This document shows, in pieces, positions 49,531 through 58,884 of a stretch of 64,000 nucleotides of DNA. A model generated the notes under the pieces. It searched no databases. It was not told the DNA's origin and saw nothing but the letters and a program-made list of their open reading frames with translations. The stretch's first letter is position 1; the number at the start of each line of letters is the position of its first letter. The DNA comes from Haloactinopolyspora alba (GTDB lineage Bacteria; Actinomycetota; Actinomycetes; Jiangellales; Jiangellaceae), in assembly GCF_003014555.1 (NCBI RefSeq), contig NZ_PYGE01000005.1:62001-126000 (forward strand), given 5' to 3'. Both the position numbers and the translations under genes were made by a program.

Positions 49531-50151
49531 ATGTCCGACCCGAAGATCGCCGTCGTGTACTACAGCTCGACCGGCACCGTCCACGCCCTGGCCAACGCCG
49601 TCGTCGAGGGCGCCGAGAAGGCGGGTGCGCAGGTGCGACTGCGACGTGTGCCCGAACTGGCGTCGGACGACGTCGTGCGCAGTGTTCCCGAGTGGGCCGA
49701 GCACCTTGAGGCGACCAAGGACGTGCCGTTCGCCACGCACGACGACCTCGAGTGGGCCGACGGGTTCCTGTTCGGCACGCCGACGAGGTTCGGCAATGTC
49801 GCCGCCCAGCTGCGGCAGTTCCTCGACACGCTCAGCCCGCTATGGCAGGAGGGAACGCTCGCGGACAAGCCGGCGAGCGGGTTCACCGCGGCGCACAACA
49901 CGCACGGCGGCCAGGAGACGACGCTGGTGAGCCTTTACCAGACGTTCATGCACTGGGGCTCGTTCATCGTGCCGCCGGGTTACACCGACGAATCCGTGTT
50001 TGGGGCGGGCGGCAACCCCTACGGCGTCAGTGCGAGCGTCGAGGACGGCGCTCTCGGGGACGCCGTGCTCGACGCCGCCCGCCACCAGGGGCGACGCGTC
50101 GCCGAGACGGCCCAGACGCTGCTCGCCGGGCGCAGCCGGACGGCGGCTTGA
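49531..50151 (+). CDS. wrbA: NAD(P)H:quinone oxidoreductase, WrbA type
   Basis: A 206-residue flavodoxin-fold protein. The FMN phosphate loop is VVYYSSTGTVHALANAVVEG; FLFGTPTRFGNVAAQLRQF near residue 82 and PASGFTAAHNTHGGQETTLV near 112 are the WrbA signature. It reduces quinones by two electrons, avoiding semiquinones. ATG 49531 has a CAAGGAGCG ribosome site; the longer frame upstream starts in non-coding DNA. The divergent TetR gene is a likely regulator. The closing residues include a hairpin (GACCTC...GAGGTC) just behind the stop. Confidence 0.92.
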   Translation: MSDPKIAVVYYSSTGTVHALANAVVEGAEKAGAQVRLRRVPELASDDVVRSVPEWAEHLEATKDVPFATHDDLEWADGFLFGTPTRFGNVAAQLRQFLDTLSPLWQEGTLADKPASGFTAAHNTHGGQETTLVSLYQTFMHWGSFIVPPGYTDESVFGAGGNPYGVSASVEDGALGDAVLDAARHQGRRVAETAQTLLAGRSRTAA

Positions 50152-50215
50152 CCTCGATCTTGGTTGAGGTCGTGTACTGACGGAGAGCGGATGCGCCACG
50201 ATGCGAGGAGGCGAC

Positions 50216-51085
50216 ATGACGGGGCGAGCACGGTTCGGAGTGGCACTGCCGGCGTCTCAGCGGCGGCTGTCCGAGGCACTCGAGGCGGCGACCATCGCCG
50301 AGGAGGCCGGAGCCGACCTCGTGACGGTCTCGGACCACCCGTACCTGCCCGGAGAACTGGACGCGTTCCCGTTGCTGTCGCTGCTGCTCGCGCGTACAGA
50401 ACGGGTGCTGGTGGCGCCGAACGTGACCCCGCTCGCGCTGCGCCCGCCGGCGATGCTGGCCAAGTCGGCGTCGACGTTGCAACAGGCAGGTGCCGGACGG
50501 TTCGTGCTCGGCATCGGGGTCGGCGGCCCGTACGAGCGCATTCCGGCGTTCGGCGGGGCGTGGCCCACCGTCGGGGAGGCCATCAGTGCGCTGGACGAGG
50601 CGATTCCGCTGATCCGCAGGTTGTGGGGCCCGGCACCGGTCGACCACGACGGCCGGTACTTTCGGCTCAAGCAGGCCAGTGCGGGGCCGCCGCCGGAGCC
50701 GCCGGTACCGGTCTGGGTCGGTTCGTTCAAGCCGCGGATGCTGGCCATCACCGGCCGGCACGCCGACGGCTGGTTGCCCACCAACGCGTACCTCGACCTG
50801 GCCGACGTGCCGGACATGCAGCGCCGTATCGACGACGCCGCCGGCGCGGCCGGGCGCGAGCCCGATGAGATCGGCCGGGTCTTCAACGTCATGGGGACGA
50901 TCTCGGACTCCGCCCCTCGGCGCAACGACCAGCTGCTGGTCGGGCCGGCCGAGCACTGGGCGCACGCGCTGCGCGACTACCGCGACCGGCTCGGGTTCGA
51001 CTCGTTCGTCTTCTGGCCGGTGCAGGGTGACAGCCGTGAGCAGATCCGGCTGTTCTTCGAGCAGGTGCGCCCGCAGCTCGACTGA
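50216..51085 (+). CDS. LLM-class flavin-dependent oxidoreductase
   Basis: A 289-residue luciferase-like TIM-barrel protein, probably F420- or FMN-dependent. RFGVALPASQRRLSEALEAA, EEAGADLVTVSDHPYLPGEL, RTERVLVAPNVTPLALRPPA and LGIGVGGPYERIPAFGG are typical. HADGWLPTNAYLDL near residue 184 matches the F420-dependent subset. ATG 50216 follows GAGGAGGCGAC. It starts 64 bases after wrbA on the same strand and may share its transcript. Substrate unknown. Confidence 0.88.
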   Translation: MTGRARFGVALPASQRRLSEALEAATIAEEAGADLVTVSDHPYLPGELDAFPLLSLLLARTERVLVAPNVTPLALRPPAMLAKSASTLQQAGAGRFVLGIGVGGPYERIPAFGGAWPTVGEAISALDEAIPLIRRLWGPAPVDHDGRYFRLKQASAGPPPEPPVPVWVGSFKPRMLAITGRHADGWLPTNAYLDLADVPDMQRRIDDAAGAAGREPDEIGRVFNVMGTISDSAPRRNDQLLVGPAEHWAHALRDYRDRLGFDSFVFWPVQGDSREQIRLFFEQVRPQLD

Positions 51086-51121
51086 TGAGCGACGGTGGCC
51101 CACCCGGGCGGAGGAGCCTCC

Positions 51122-53224
51122 TCAAACAGCCAGGCGTTCCGGAGCCGGCCTTTCGCTGGTTGTCGACGGTGGGATGGCCCGGAGGTCGTCGAAGCTTTCT
51201 CTGATGCCGACGAGTCGGGTGATCACGTAGCAGAAGACCACCGCGTTGACGGAGCTGATGATTCCGTGCATCCAGTTGCCGAGCAACCCGTCCAGGATGC
51301 TCATGGACAGGAAGAAGAACAGCAGTAGGAGTTGCGCGCAGATGTAGAGTCTGGGTGCCGCCGTCCGCCCGGCGACCTTGGGGGTCCGGCCGAACGGTGT
51401 CTTGGCTCCCGTGATGATCTGCTGTATCGATTTGGCCACGCCACCGAGTTGGATCGGAATCAGCATGAGGTTGAAGACGTAGACGCCGATGATGTCGCTG
51501 AATCGGCGTCCGACCATCGACAGATCCCGAGCATACAGATAGAAGTAGCAAACCGCGGGAATCGGCAGCCAGTAGGTGCTCACATCGTCGTCGAAGGGAT
51601 AGGCGAACAGTACGAGCAGGGCTGTGTTCACAGTGGCGGGGGACACAAGATAGTGCGCGCGTATGAATCCCTCCAGCATCACTCTCCGGCTCCGGGTGAT
51701 GTTCCGGAACAAGTAGGTCACCAGCTTGGGCAGGATGACCAGACCACCATTGGCCCACCGGCGCCGTTGGATGAGGATCGAGCCATAGTCCGGTGGCGTT
51801 GCGCTGAACGCCAGGCGGGCAGGATAATTGTAGATCCGCCAGCCGCGTTCGATGAGATCGATGGTGGACTCGGTGTCTTCGATCACGGTGCGGTCCTGGA
51901 TGAATCTGCTGATCGTGTATCCGCGCTCGGTGGCGTCCTGTCTGATGTCGTCGAGCGCCGCCGTGCGCAGCACCGCGTTGGCGCCGACCCAGTAGGCGGC
52001 GGAGAAAAACTCGCTGCCCTGATGTGCGAGGTACTGGATGTCGGTGGTGGCTCCGGCCAGACGCTCGAGCACATTGCTCGCGTTCGGCACTGCCGTGTAC
52101 GGCGTCTGCGCCACCGCGACCTGTTCGTTTCCGGGTTGCTCCATGTGGTGAACGAGACGATCGAGGTAGTTCCGGGTGAGGAGACTGTCGGCGTCGAGGG
52201 TGACGAGGTACTTCGTCCTCGGAACCCGCAGGTCCGGATCGGCCTGGCCGCTGGGTGCGCGTTCGAGCAGGCGCCCTTCGGGGCTCTGAAGTATGTTGTA
52301 GCTTCCCCCGACGAGGCCGATGTAGCTGTTCAGGTTCATGGCCTTGTTGGGCTCATGCGAAAGGTTCAGGTACTGCTTCCGTTCGAACAACGTGACCTCG
52401 ACCCGGAAGAGTTGCACGAGGCGTTCGTATTCGACCTGCAGTTGGGACTCACTTGCGCCTTCCGCCTTGCGTAGACGGTCGGCGTGGTCCGAGCATCCCT
52501 GCGCCGAGCCCAGGAGAATGTCGTCCACGAAGAAGGTGTCGTTGTGATCCGCGCTGGGGTATGCCTCCGCTTTTCTCCGCAGGCATTTCGCCGCGTAGTC
52601 GTACAGTTCGGCGGCACGAACGGCCTCGCCCTCGACGTCGAGGATCCCCTGTTCCCTTCTGACCTCGAACTGCCGGCTCTCCTGCCGTAACCGCACATGG
52701 AGAGGTTCGAAAAATGATTGCACCGCGGCAGGCACCGACCTGATCGCCTCGAACGCCTCCGGTTCGTCGTCCCCTTGCGGATTCGGCGGGTCGTCCACCA
52801 GCAGGACGACTCGCCGGTTGGGATATGCCTGCAGAGCAGCGGAGAACAACGTCTGCTCGACAACGCGCGGCTCTTCCTTGTAGGAGGGAACGAGTATCGT
52901 CACGAGCGGAGCCGAGTCCGTCAGGAAATGTGTGAAGGTTTCCTCGGTGTCCTTCGAAGAGGTGAGCGAATGTGCCCGCAGCCGCTTGAGGTTTCCGACC
53001 CGCGCGAGCTGGTACACCACGCCCCCGTAGATCAGGGCCAGCACCGACAGAGTGAACACGGTGTGTTCACCGGCGTCGCTCATGGAATCTATCAACGGCT
53101 CTCGCTGGTACAGGCCCGTTACCCTCGACAGAATTCCCAGGGTAGCGAAGGCGGTGACAGCCAGAGTGAAGTAGGTGATCCACAGCTCGGTCGCGATACA
53201 CCGACGAGATGAAAAGGAGTGCAT
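51122..53224 (-). CDS. Cellulose-synthase-like GT2 glycosyltransferase (GC-poor)
   Basis: A 700-residue processive GT2 membrane enzyme. Two N-terminal helices are followed by the catalytic domain: VTILVPSYKEEPRVVEQTLF, VVLLVDDPPNPQGDDEPEAF, KYLVTLDADSLLTRNYLDRL (D-x-D), TVIEDTESTIDLIERGW (T-E-D) and SILIQRRRWANGGLVILPK (Q-x-x-R-W). Five or six C-terminal helices form the export channel. It makes a beta-linked polysaccharide from a UDP-sugar. No BcsB, cellulase or PilZ partner is nearby. Its base composition (about 55-58% G+C by eye) is far below its neighbours, suggesting horizontal origin. The start has only a weak GGTGA site. Confidence 0.88.
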   Translation of the reverse strand: MHSFSSRRCIATELWITYFTLAVTAFATLGILSRVTGLYQREPLIDSMSDAGEHTVFTLSVLALIYGGVVYQLARVGNLKRLRAHSLTSSKDTEETFTHFLTDSAPLVTILVPSYKEEPRVVEQTLFSAALQAYPNRRVVLLVDDPPNPQGDDEPEAFEAIRSVPAAVQSFFEPLHVRLRQESRQFEVRREQGILDVEGEAVRAAELYDYAAKCLRRKAEAYPSADHNDTFFVDDILLGSAQGCSDHADRLRKAEGASESQLQVEYERLVQLFRVEVTLFERKQYLNLSHEPNKAMNLNSYIGLVGGSYNILQSPEGRLLERAPSGQADPDLRVPRTKYLVTLDADSLLTRNYLDRLVHHMEQPGNEQVAVAQTPYTAVPNASNVLERLAGATTDIQYLAHQGSEFFSAAYWVGANAVLRTAALDDIRQDATERGYTISRFIQDRTVIEDTESTIDLIERGWRIYNYPARLAFSATPPDYGSILIQRRRWANGGLVILPKLVTYLFRNITRSRRVMLEGFIRAHYLVSPATVNTALLVLFAYPFDDDVSTYWLPIPAVCYFYLYARDLSMVGRRFSDIIGVYVFNLMLIPIQLGGVAKSIQQIITGAKTPFGRTPKVAGRTAAPRLYICAQLLLLFFFLSMSILDGLLGNWMHGIISSVNAVVFCYVITRLVGIRESFDDLRAIPPSTTSERPAPERLAV

Positions 53225-53415
53225 AATTCACCATTGGGTCTTGGTCGAGACGCGCGGACTGCGCTGGTGCGAGTTCGCATCAGCAGCTTTTCCGGCGAGG
53301 TGGGGCTCGGATTTTTTGGGCAGGAGGGCGCTCGGTTCGAGCATTCCGCGCCGAGTCGGGGCGAATCGTCGTCGACGAAGAGGGCGTTTTCGGCGGGCTC
53401 AGGGTCCAGAGTTCG

Positions 53416-53483
<68 letters not shown>

Positions 53484-53585
53484 GCGGCGCGTTCGAGCGA
53501 TGGCAGCATCAGACCGTCCATGCGTAGCGTCTGCACACCGGCGCCACCGGCCGGGCCCGGTTCGGCCCGTCGCACCGGCGCGTCG

Positions 53586-53621
53586 GGCCCGGCTGCCGAA
53601 CAATGCGCTGGCAGCCGGGCC
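53586..53621 (-). terminator. 12-bp hairpin after the DUF1080 gene
   Basis: GGCCCGGCTGCC at 53586-53597 pairs exactly with GGCAGCCGGGCC at 53610-53621 around a 12-base loop. It lies 60 bases beyond the stop of the minus-strand DUF1080 gene and should stop its transcription before the GT2 promoter region. Confidence 0.8.
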
Positions 53622-53680
53622 GGCGCACCGACGTCGTGCGTAGATCGCTGACGATCAACGCCGTGAGGTGGCGTGCTGAC

Positions 53681-54706
53681 TCAGGAGAGGTCCCTGATTC
53701 GGACGTCGCGGAATGAGACGACGTCCTGGGGAGCGCCGTGAGCCTGTAGCCCGACGTGGCCGACCAGACCGCGGCCGCTGGAGCCCGGGTCGTCCGGGCG
53801 GCCCGGGAACGGAAGTCCTGGCACGTTCTCGAACTCGTTGATCACCACGCCGTTGCGGATCACCGTGTAGTGCTGGCCGACCACGCGGACCTCGAGGTCG
53901 TTCCAGGTCCCCTTCGGCGTGGGCTGTGCCTGGGCGAGGTTCAGGTCGGCGAACCCGTAGATCGATCCGGTCTTGCGGGGATCGTTGCCGGCCGTCTCCG
54001 GTGAGTCGTTGATCTGGACCTCGTGCCCGCAGGCGACGGAGATCCACGCGAGGTTGTCCGAGCAGCCCTCGATGGGCGCGGTGAGCTCGGGGAAGCGGAC
54101 CTGAACGCCGCTGTTCGCGCGCAGATCACCGGGTGCGTCGTCACGGAACTTCAGCCGCAGCGAGAAGTCGGCGAACTCCTGCGGTTTGTACCACAACACG
54201 CCGAACCCGCCCTCGGCGCCGACCCGGCTTCGGATCGTGCCGTCGGGCAGCAGGTCGAACCCGCCCTGGCCGGCGTAGGCCCAGTCGTCGAACGACGCCT
54301 CGGTGCCGTCGAACAGCGGAACGTAGGAGGTCGTCCTGCCGACCTCGGACCTGCCGGCCGCGGCCCGCAGCGCGCCGGCGTCGGCACGGCTGATGACGTC
54401 GGACTCCGCCAACGAGTCGGCCACGTCGACGACGTGGCGGACGAACTCGCCGTGATTCGGCCAGGCGCGTTCGTCGTCGATGAGATCGTTGATCGTGCAG
54501 CCACCGCCGGTGGCGGAGTTCGGAACGCCGCTGTCGGTGTCGAGGAACCTGACCGTGGGGCGGGCATCGGCCGCCGCGCATGTCTCGTCCGTCACGGCGG
54601 CTCGCGGCGCCGGTTCGGCGGCGGCGGAGCCCGTCAGCGCCACCAACAGGCCTGCTGTCAGTGTTGCGAAGCCGACGGCTCGCTCTCGCGTGGAAATCAA
54701 GAACAC
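53681..54706 (-). CDS. Secreted DUF1080 (3-keto-disaccharide hydrolase-like) protein
   Basis: A 341-residue exported protein with signal peptide VGFATLTAGLLVALTGSAAA. Residues 40-120 form an unrecognised alpha-helical region with a Cys pair (DETCAAADARP, TGGGCTINDLI). From about 125 the jelly-roll domain is clear: YVPLFDGTEASFDDWAYAGQ, GGFGVLWYKPQEFADFSLRL, ANSGVQVRFPE, CGHEVQINDSPETAGNDPRK and KGTWNDLEVRVVGQHYTVI. Relatives act on 3-keto-glycosides or bind carbohydrate. A candidate operator lies upstream; metG is divergent but unrelated. Confidence 0.88.
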   Translation of the reverse strand: MFLISTRERAVGFATLTAGLLVALTGSAAAEPAPRAAVTDETCAAADARPTVRFLDTDSGVPNSATGGGCTINDLIDDERAWPNHGEFVRHVVDVADSLAESDVISRADAGALRAAAGRSEVGRTTSYVPLFDGTEASFDDWAYAGQGGFDLLPDGTIRSRVGAEGGFGVLWYKPQEFADFSLRLKFRDDAPGDLRANSGVQVRFPELTAPIEGCSDNLAWISVACGHEVQINDSPETAGNDPRKTGSIYGFADLNLAQAQPTPKGTWNDLEVRVVGQHYTVIRNGVVINEFENVPGLPFPGRPDDPGSSGRGLVGHVGLQAHGAPQDVVSFRDVRIRDLS

Positions 54707-54803
54707 TCCTTGCGTTGTCAGCCCCCCTGGTGACCGACGTCACGCCGATAAGTGACGGTACGAGAGTTGGCTCCACCTTTCAATATTCGACGACGAACTT
54801 TCA

Positions 54804-54818
54804 CTTGCAAATTGCGAA
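54804..54818. promoter_or_regulatory. Candidate LacI-type operator upstream of the DUF1080 gene
   Basis: CTTGCAAATTGCGAA contains a perfect GCAA-A-TTGC core with partly matching flanks, in an unusually AT-rich stretch of the gap between the DUF1080 gene and metG. LacI-family sugar regulators use similar sites. No lacI gene is nearby. Confidence 0.35.
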
Positions 54819-54913
54819 AGTGGTTGCTTCCACAAGGAACCGAAGCGCAGCCGGGGTCGGTGGCAGTGGGCATCATTGATGATCCGGGGACAGCGGATAC
54901 TACGATCGACGCC

Positions 54914-56494
54914 ATGCCCGAACCTTCCGCCAAGGCGTTCTACGTCACCACGCCGATCTACTACGTCAACGACGCTCCCCACATCGGGCACGCGTACACG
55001 ACGGTCGTCACCGACTTCGTCGCCCGGTGGCATCGGCAGCGCCAAGAGAGCGTCTGGTTCCTCACCGGGACCGACGAGCACGGCGAGAAGGTGCTGCGCA
55101 CCGCCGAGGCGAACGGCGTCGACGCGCGGGTCTGGGCCGACCGTCTCGTCGAGACCGCGTGGAAGCCGGTGCTCGAGACCATCGACGCCTCCAACGACGA
55201 CTTCATCCGCACCACCGAGCCGCGCCACGTCGAGCGGGTCAAGGAGTTCATCCAGGGCCTGCACGACGCCGGCGAGATCTTCGAGGGCACCTACGAGGGC
55301 GCCTACTGCGTCGCCTGCGAGGAGTACAAGCAGCCGGGTGACCTGATCGACGGCACCGGCGAGTACGCGGGGCAGAAGCTGTGCGCGATTCACGGCCGGC
55401 CGGTGGAGATGCTGGCGGAGAAGAACTACTTCTTCCGGATGTCGGCCTACACCGAGCGCCTGCTGGCCTTCTACGAGGAGAACCCCGGCTTCATCGAACC
55501 GGAGAGTGCCCGCAACGAGGTCGTGAGCTTCGTCAAGCAGGGCCTGCAGGATCTGTCGATCTCGCGGTCGACGTTCGACTGGGGCGTCGGGGTGCCGTGG
55601 GACTCCTCGCACGTCATCTACGTGTGGGTCGACGCGCTGCTGAACTACGCGACGGCCGTCGGCTACGGCGCGGACGACGACGCGTTCCGCGGCATCTGGC
55701 CGCCGGACGTCCAGTTCGTCGGCAAGGACATCCTGCGCTTCCACGCGGTCATCTGGCCGGCGATGCTGATGGCCGCCGGGCTGCCGCTGCCGAAGCAGGT
55801 GTTCGCGCACGGGTGGCTGCTGGTCGGCGGCGAGAAGATGAGCAAGTCGAAGCTGACCGGCATCGCCCCGTCCGACATCATCGACACGTTCGGCTCGGAC
55901 GCGTTCCGCTACTACTTCCTGCGCGCCATCGCCTTCGGCAACGACGGGTCGTTCTCGTGGGAGGACATCGCCGCGCGTTACCAGGCGGAGCTGGCCAACG
56001 GCCTGGGCAATCTCGCGTCGCGGGTCACCGCGATGGTGGGCAAGTACTTCGACGGGGTGCTGCCGGAGCCCGGCCCCGACACCGACGCCGAGCGCCGGCT
56101 GTCGGAGGTCGCCGAGCGCGCCGCGGCCGAGGCGGACGCCGCCGTCGGCCGGGTGGCGCCGCACGAGGCGCTGGCCGCGGTGTGGACGCTGGTCGAGGCG
56201 GCCAACGGCTACATCACCGAGCAGCAGCCGTGGGCGGTGGCCAAGGACGAGTCGCGGCGCGACCGGCTGGCGAGCATTCTGTACTCCTCGGCCGAGGCGC
56301 TGCGCGCGCTGGCGGTGCTGCTCAACGCCGCGATGCCGAAGTCGTCGGCCGCGCTGTGGGCGTCGCTGGGCGCGGAGAAGGACCTCGGTGCGCTCGACGA
56401 GCAGCCGGTCGCCGACGCCGGCCGCTGGGGACAGCTCGTTCCCGGCGCCACCGTGACGAAGGGCGCCGCCCTGTTCCCCCGCTTCCCTGAGTGA
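54914..56494 (+). CDS. metG: Methionyl-tRNA synthetase
   Basis: A 526-residue class I synthetase charging tRNA-Met. The HIGH motif is VNDAPHIGHAYTTVVTDFVA, the KMSKS loop is LLVGGEKMSKSKLTGIAPSD, and FLTGTDEHGEKVLRTAEANG is the usual connecting motif. A reduced zinc-knuckle region has C-V-A-C and C-A-I-H pairs near residues 133-160. There is no C-terminal tRNA-binding domain, as in the shorter actinobacterial form. ATG 54914 is chosen; GATACT at 54896-54901 is a plausible -10. It opens the conserved metG-tatD-rpf-rsmA-ispE block. Confidence 0.96.
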   Translation: MPEPSAKAFYVTTPIYYVNDAPHIGHAYTTVVTDFVARWHRQRQESVWFLTGTDEHGEKVLRTAEANGVDARVWADRLVETAWKPVLETIDASNDDFIRTTEPRHVERVKEFIQGLHDAGEIFEGTYEGAYCVACEEYKQPGDLIDGTGEYAGQKLCAIHGRPVEMLAEKNYFFRMSAYTERLLAFYEENPGFIEPESARNEVVSFVKQGLQDLSISRSTFDWGVGVPWDSSHVIYVWVDALLNYATAVGYGADDDAFRGIWPPDVQFVGKDILRFHAVIWPAMLMAAGLPLPKQVFAHGWLLVGGEKMSKSKLTGIAPSDIIDTFGSDAFRYYFLRAIAFGNDGSFSWEDIAARYQAELANGLGNLASRVTAMVGKYFDGVLPEPGPDTDAERRLSEVAERAAAEADAAVGRVAPHEALAAVWTLVEAANGYITEQQPWAVAKDESRRDRLASILYSSAEALRALAVLLNAAMPKSSAALWASLGAEKDLGALDEQPVADAGRWGQLVPGATVTKGAALFPRFPE

Positions 56495-56591
56495 GCCGCC
56501 GCGAACGAATGATCACGTCCAGCATGAATTCCATGCAGGACCACCCGTGCAGGCCTCGTGATGCGACGAAAACCCTCGTGACGACGACCGG

Positions 56592-57479
56592 ATGACGATG
56601 CGAGAACGCCGACCAGCCACCGACGAGACCGGGCGCACCCGCGACCGGACCCGCCCGCCCGCCCCGGACCCGCTCCCGGCGCCGGTGACGGACACGCACT
56701 GCCACCTGGACATCGCCGACGGCGACGACGGTGACGCGTTCGCGCCGGAGACGGCCATCGCCGCGGCGGCGGAGGTCGGCGTCACGCGCATCGTGCAGGT
56801 CGGTTGCGACCTCGAGGGTTCGGCATGGGCCGTCGACGCCGCGCACCGCTACGACGCGGTCGTGGCGACCGTGGCGCTGCACCCCAACGACGCGCCCCGT
56901 CACGCCGCGGCGGGCACTCTGGACGACGCGCTGGCCGAGATCGATCGGCTGGCCGGCAGCAGCGACCGGGTCCGTGGCGTCGGAGAGACCGGTCTCGACC
57001 ACTTCCGCACCGGACCGGACGGCCGCGCGGCGCAGGAGGAGTCGTTCCGCGCGCACATCGAGATGGCCCGTCGGCGTGACCTTGCGCTGGTCATCCACGA
57101 CCGTGATGCCCATGCGGACGTGCTGCGCATCCTCGACGACGCCGCGCTGCCGGAGCGTGTCGTTTTTCACTGTTTTTCCGGGGACGCGGAGATGGCCGAG
57201 CACTGCGTGGAACGCGGCTGGTTCCTGTCGTTCGCCGGGCCGGTGACGTTCAAGAACGCGGCGTCGCTGCGGGCGGCCCTCGCGGTGACTCCGGCGGCGA
57301 ACATGCTGGTCGAGACGGACGCGCCGTTCCTCACGCCGCATCCGTACCGGGGGCGGCCGAACGCGTCGTACCTGGTCCCGGTGACGGTGCGGGCGATGGC
57401 GGACGAGCTCGCCCTCGATCTTGATGAGACCTGTGTCACTCTGGCTGCGAATGCCGCACGCGTCTTCGGATCCTGGTGA
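56592..57479 (+). CDS. tatD: TatD family metal-dependent hydrolase (DNase)
   Basis: A 295-residue TIM-barrel metalloenzyme. Metal ligands appear in VTDTHCHLDIADGDDG (H-x-H), GVGETGLDHFRTG (Glu), ALVIHDRDAHADVLRIL (His), VVFHCFSGDAEMAE (His) and LVETDAPFLTPHPYRGRPN (Asp). Members are 3'-5' exonucleases or D-aminoacyl hydrolases used in DNA quality control. About 28 Pro/Arg-rich residues precede the core; starts at 56592 and 56598 both fit. A hairpin follows the stop. Confidence 0.93.
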   Translation: MTMRERRPATDETGRTRDRTRPPAPDPLPAPVTDTHCHLDIADGDDGDAFAPETAIAAAAEVGVTRIVQVGCDLEGSAWAVDAAHRYDAVVATVALHPNDAPRHAAAGTLDDALAEIDRLAGSSDRVRGVGETGLDHFRTGPDGRAAQEESFRAHIEMARRRDLALVIHDRDAHADVLRILDDAALPERVVFHCFSGDAEMAEHCVERGWFLSFAGPVTFKNAASLRAALAVTPAANMLVETDAPFLTPHPYRGRPNASYLVPVTVRAMADELALDLDETCVTLAANAARVFGSW

Positions 57480-57490
57480 TATAGGCGGGC

Positions 57491-57507
57491 CCGTTTGTGG
57501 CAAACGG
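57491..57507 (+). terminator. 7-bp hairpin after tatD
   Basis: CCGTTTG, loop TGG and CAAACGG form a tight hairpin 12 bases after the tatD stop. It would end tatD transcription before the rpf promoter region. Confidence 0.65.
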
Positions 57508-57688
57508 CGCGATACGTTACCGTCTCGTGATTGTTAGCCGGAGTCGGGGAAGCTTCGGGTGGCATAAGGAGAGCCGGACACGCCGGTGGCGGTGCCCTGG
57601 GCGCGAACGCGCCTGCGGTAGCGTGACGGGGCGCTGCGAGGTCAGGCCATCCAATCCCGTGCCCGGGACGTACGACCACAGGAGCACA

Positions 57689-58852
57689 GTGCTTCCGTCC
57701 GCGAAGACGCTGGTTGTCAATGCAACCGTCGTCACTGCACTGGTAGGCGGCGGCGTCGCCTACATCACGCTTGACAACGCCGTGACGCTCAACGTCGACG
57801 GCAAGACCGAGACCGTGCACACCTTCGGAAGCAGCGTCGAGGACGTCCTCGACGACCAGGGCATCGAGGTAAGCAAGCACGACGAGGTCATCCCCACGCT
57901 GGGCAGCTCCGTCGAGGACGGCACCGAGATCTCGGTCCGGTACGGCCGCCAGATCACCGTGACCGTCGACGGCGAGAAAGAGCAGATGTGGACCACCGCA
58001 CGGTCGGTCGACGAAGCTCTCGGCGACCTGGACATCCGGCATCAAGGCGCCGACCTGTCGGTCGCACGGTCGCAGCCCATCGGACGCGGCGGAATCGACT
58101 TCACGGTCCGCACGTCCAAGGACATCACGCTCGTCGCCGGCGGCAAGCCGCGGCAGCTGACGACGACGGCGCTGACGGTGCGACAGGCCCTGTCCGACGC
58201 CGAGGTCAAGCTGGGCGAACGCGACCGGGTCAAGCCGGGGCTGTCGGCCGAGCTGACCCAGGGGGACAAGATCAGGGTCCAACGGGTCAAGGTCGAGACC
58301 GAGACGGTCACGGCCGCAGTGCCGTTCGAGACCACCGAGCAGGAGGACGACACCCTCGAGGAGGGCACCACCACCGTCGAGACCGAAGGTGAGAACGGCA
58401 CGCTCAAGCGTGTCATCCGCAACACCTACATCGACGGCAAGCTGCACGCCGAGAAGGTCGTCTCCGAAGAGGTCGTCGACGAGCCGGTCGACGAGGTGGT
58501 CCTCGTCGGCACCAAGGAACCCGAGACCGATCCCGCCCCGGACGAGGACGACGGCGGTGGCGACACCGGCGACGACGGCAGCGACGACTCCGGCGACGAG
58601 AACATCGACGGCGGCGTGTGGGACTCCCTCGCCGAGTGTGAGTCCGGTGGCGACTGGTCGATCAACACGGGCAACGGCTACTACGGCGGCCTGCAGTTCA
58701 ACCTCGAGACCTGGCAGGCGTACGGCGGCTCCGGCTACCCGCACGAGAACAGCAAGGCCGAGCAGATCCGGATCGCCGAGAAGGTCCGCGACGACCGCGG
58801 CGGGTACGGCGCGTGGCCGGCCTGTGCGGCCGAACTCGGCCTGCCGACGTAG
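57689..58852 (+). CDS. rpfB: Resuscitation-promoting factor (DUF348 repeats, G5, Rpf domain)
   Basis: A 387-residue exported wall hydrolase. An N-terminal membrane/signal helix ([20 protein letters not shown]) is followed by three ubiquitin-like DUF348 units ([58 protein letters not shown]), a G5 domain near residues 205-275, an acidic linker, and the Rpf domain, [20 protein letters not shown], with the catalytic Glu of A-E-C-E-S-G. It cleaves peptidoglycan to restart growth from dormancy or spores. GTG 57689 has an AGGAG site five bases upstream; a longer frame to 57497 is untranslated leader. Confidence 0.93.
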   Translation: MLPSAKTLVVNATVVTALVGGGVAYITLDNAVTLNVDGKTETVHTFGSSVEDVLDDQGIEVSKHDEVIPTLGSSVEDGTEISVRYGRQITVTVDGEKEQMWTTARSVDEALGDLDIRHQGADLSVARSQPIGRGGIDFTVRTSKDITLVAGGKPRQLTTTALTVRQALSDAEVKLGERDRVKPGLSAELTQGDKIRVQRVKVETETVTAAVPFETTEQEDDTLEEGTTTVETEGENGTLKRVIRNTYIDGKLHAEKVVSEEVVDEPVDEVVLVGTKEPETDPAPDEDDGGGDTGDDGSDDSGDENIDGGVWDSLAECESGGDWSINTGNGYYGGLQFNLETWQAYGGSGYPHENSKAEQIRIAEKVRDDRGGYGAWPACAAELGLPT

Positions 58853-58884
58853 TTCCCCGCACGCCGGGCACTAGGCTCGGCTGC

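Noticed and set aside
57508-57688. Possible ydaO/c-di-AMP riboswitch in the rpf leader
   Set aside because: Some rpf genes have this element, and the leader is about 180 bases, but I could not find the conserved GGGGTGAATC and CCCGAATCCGTCAGC-type segments. An Infernal scan with RF00379 would settle it.
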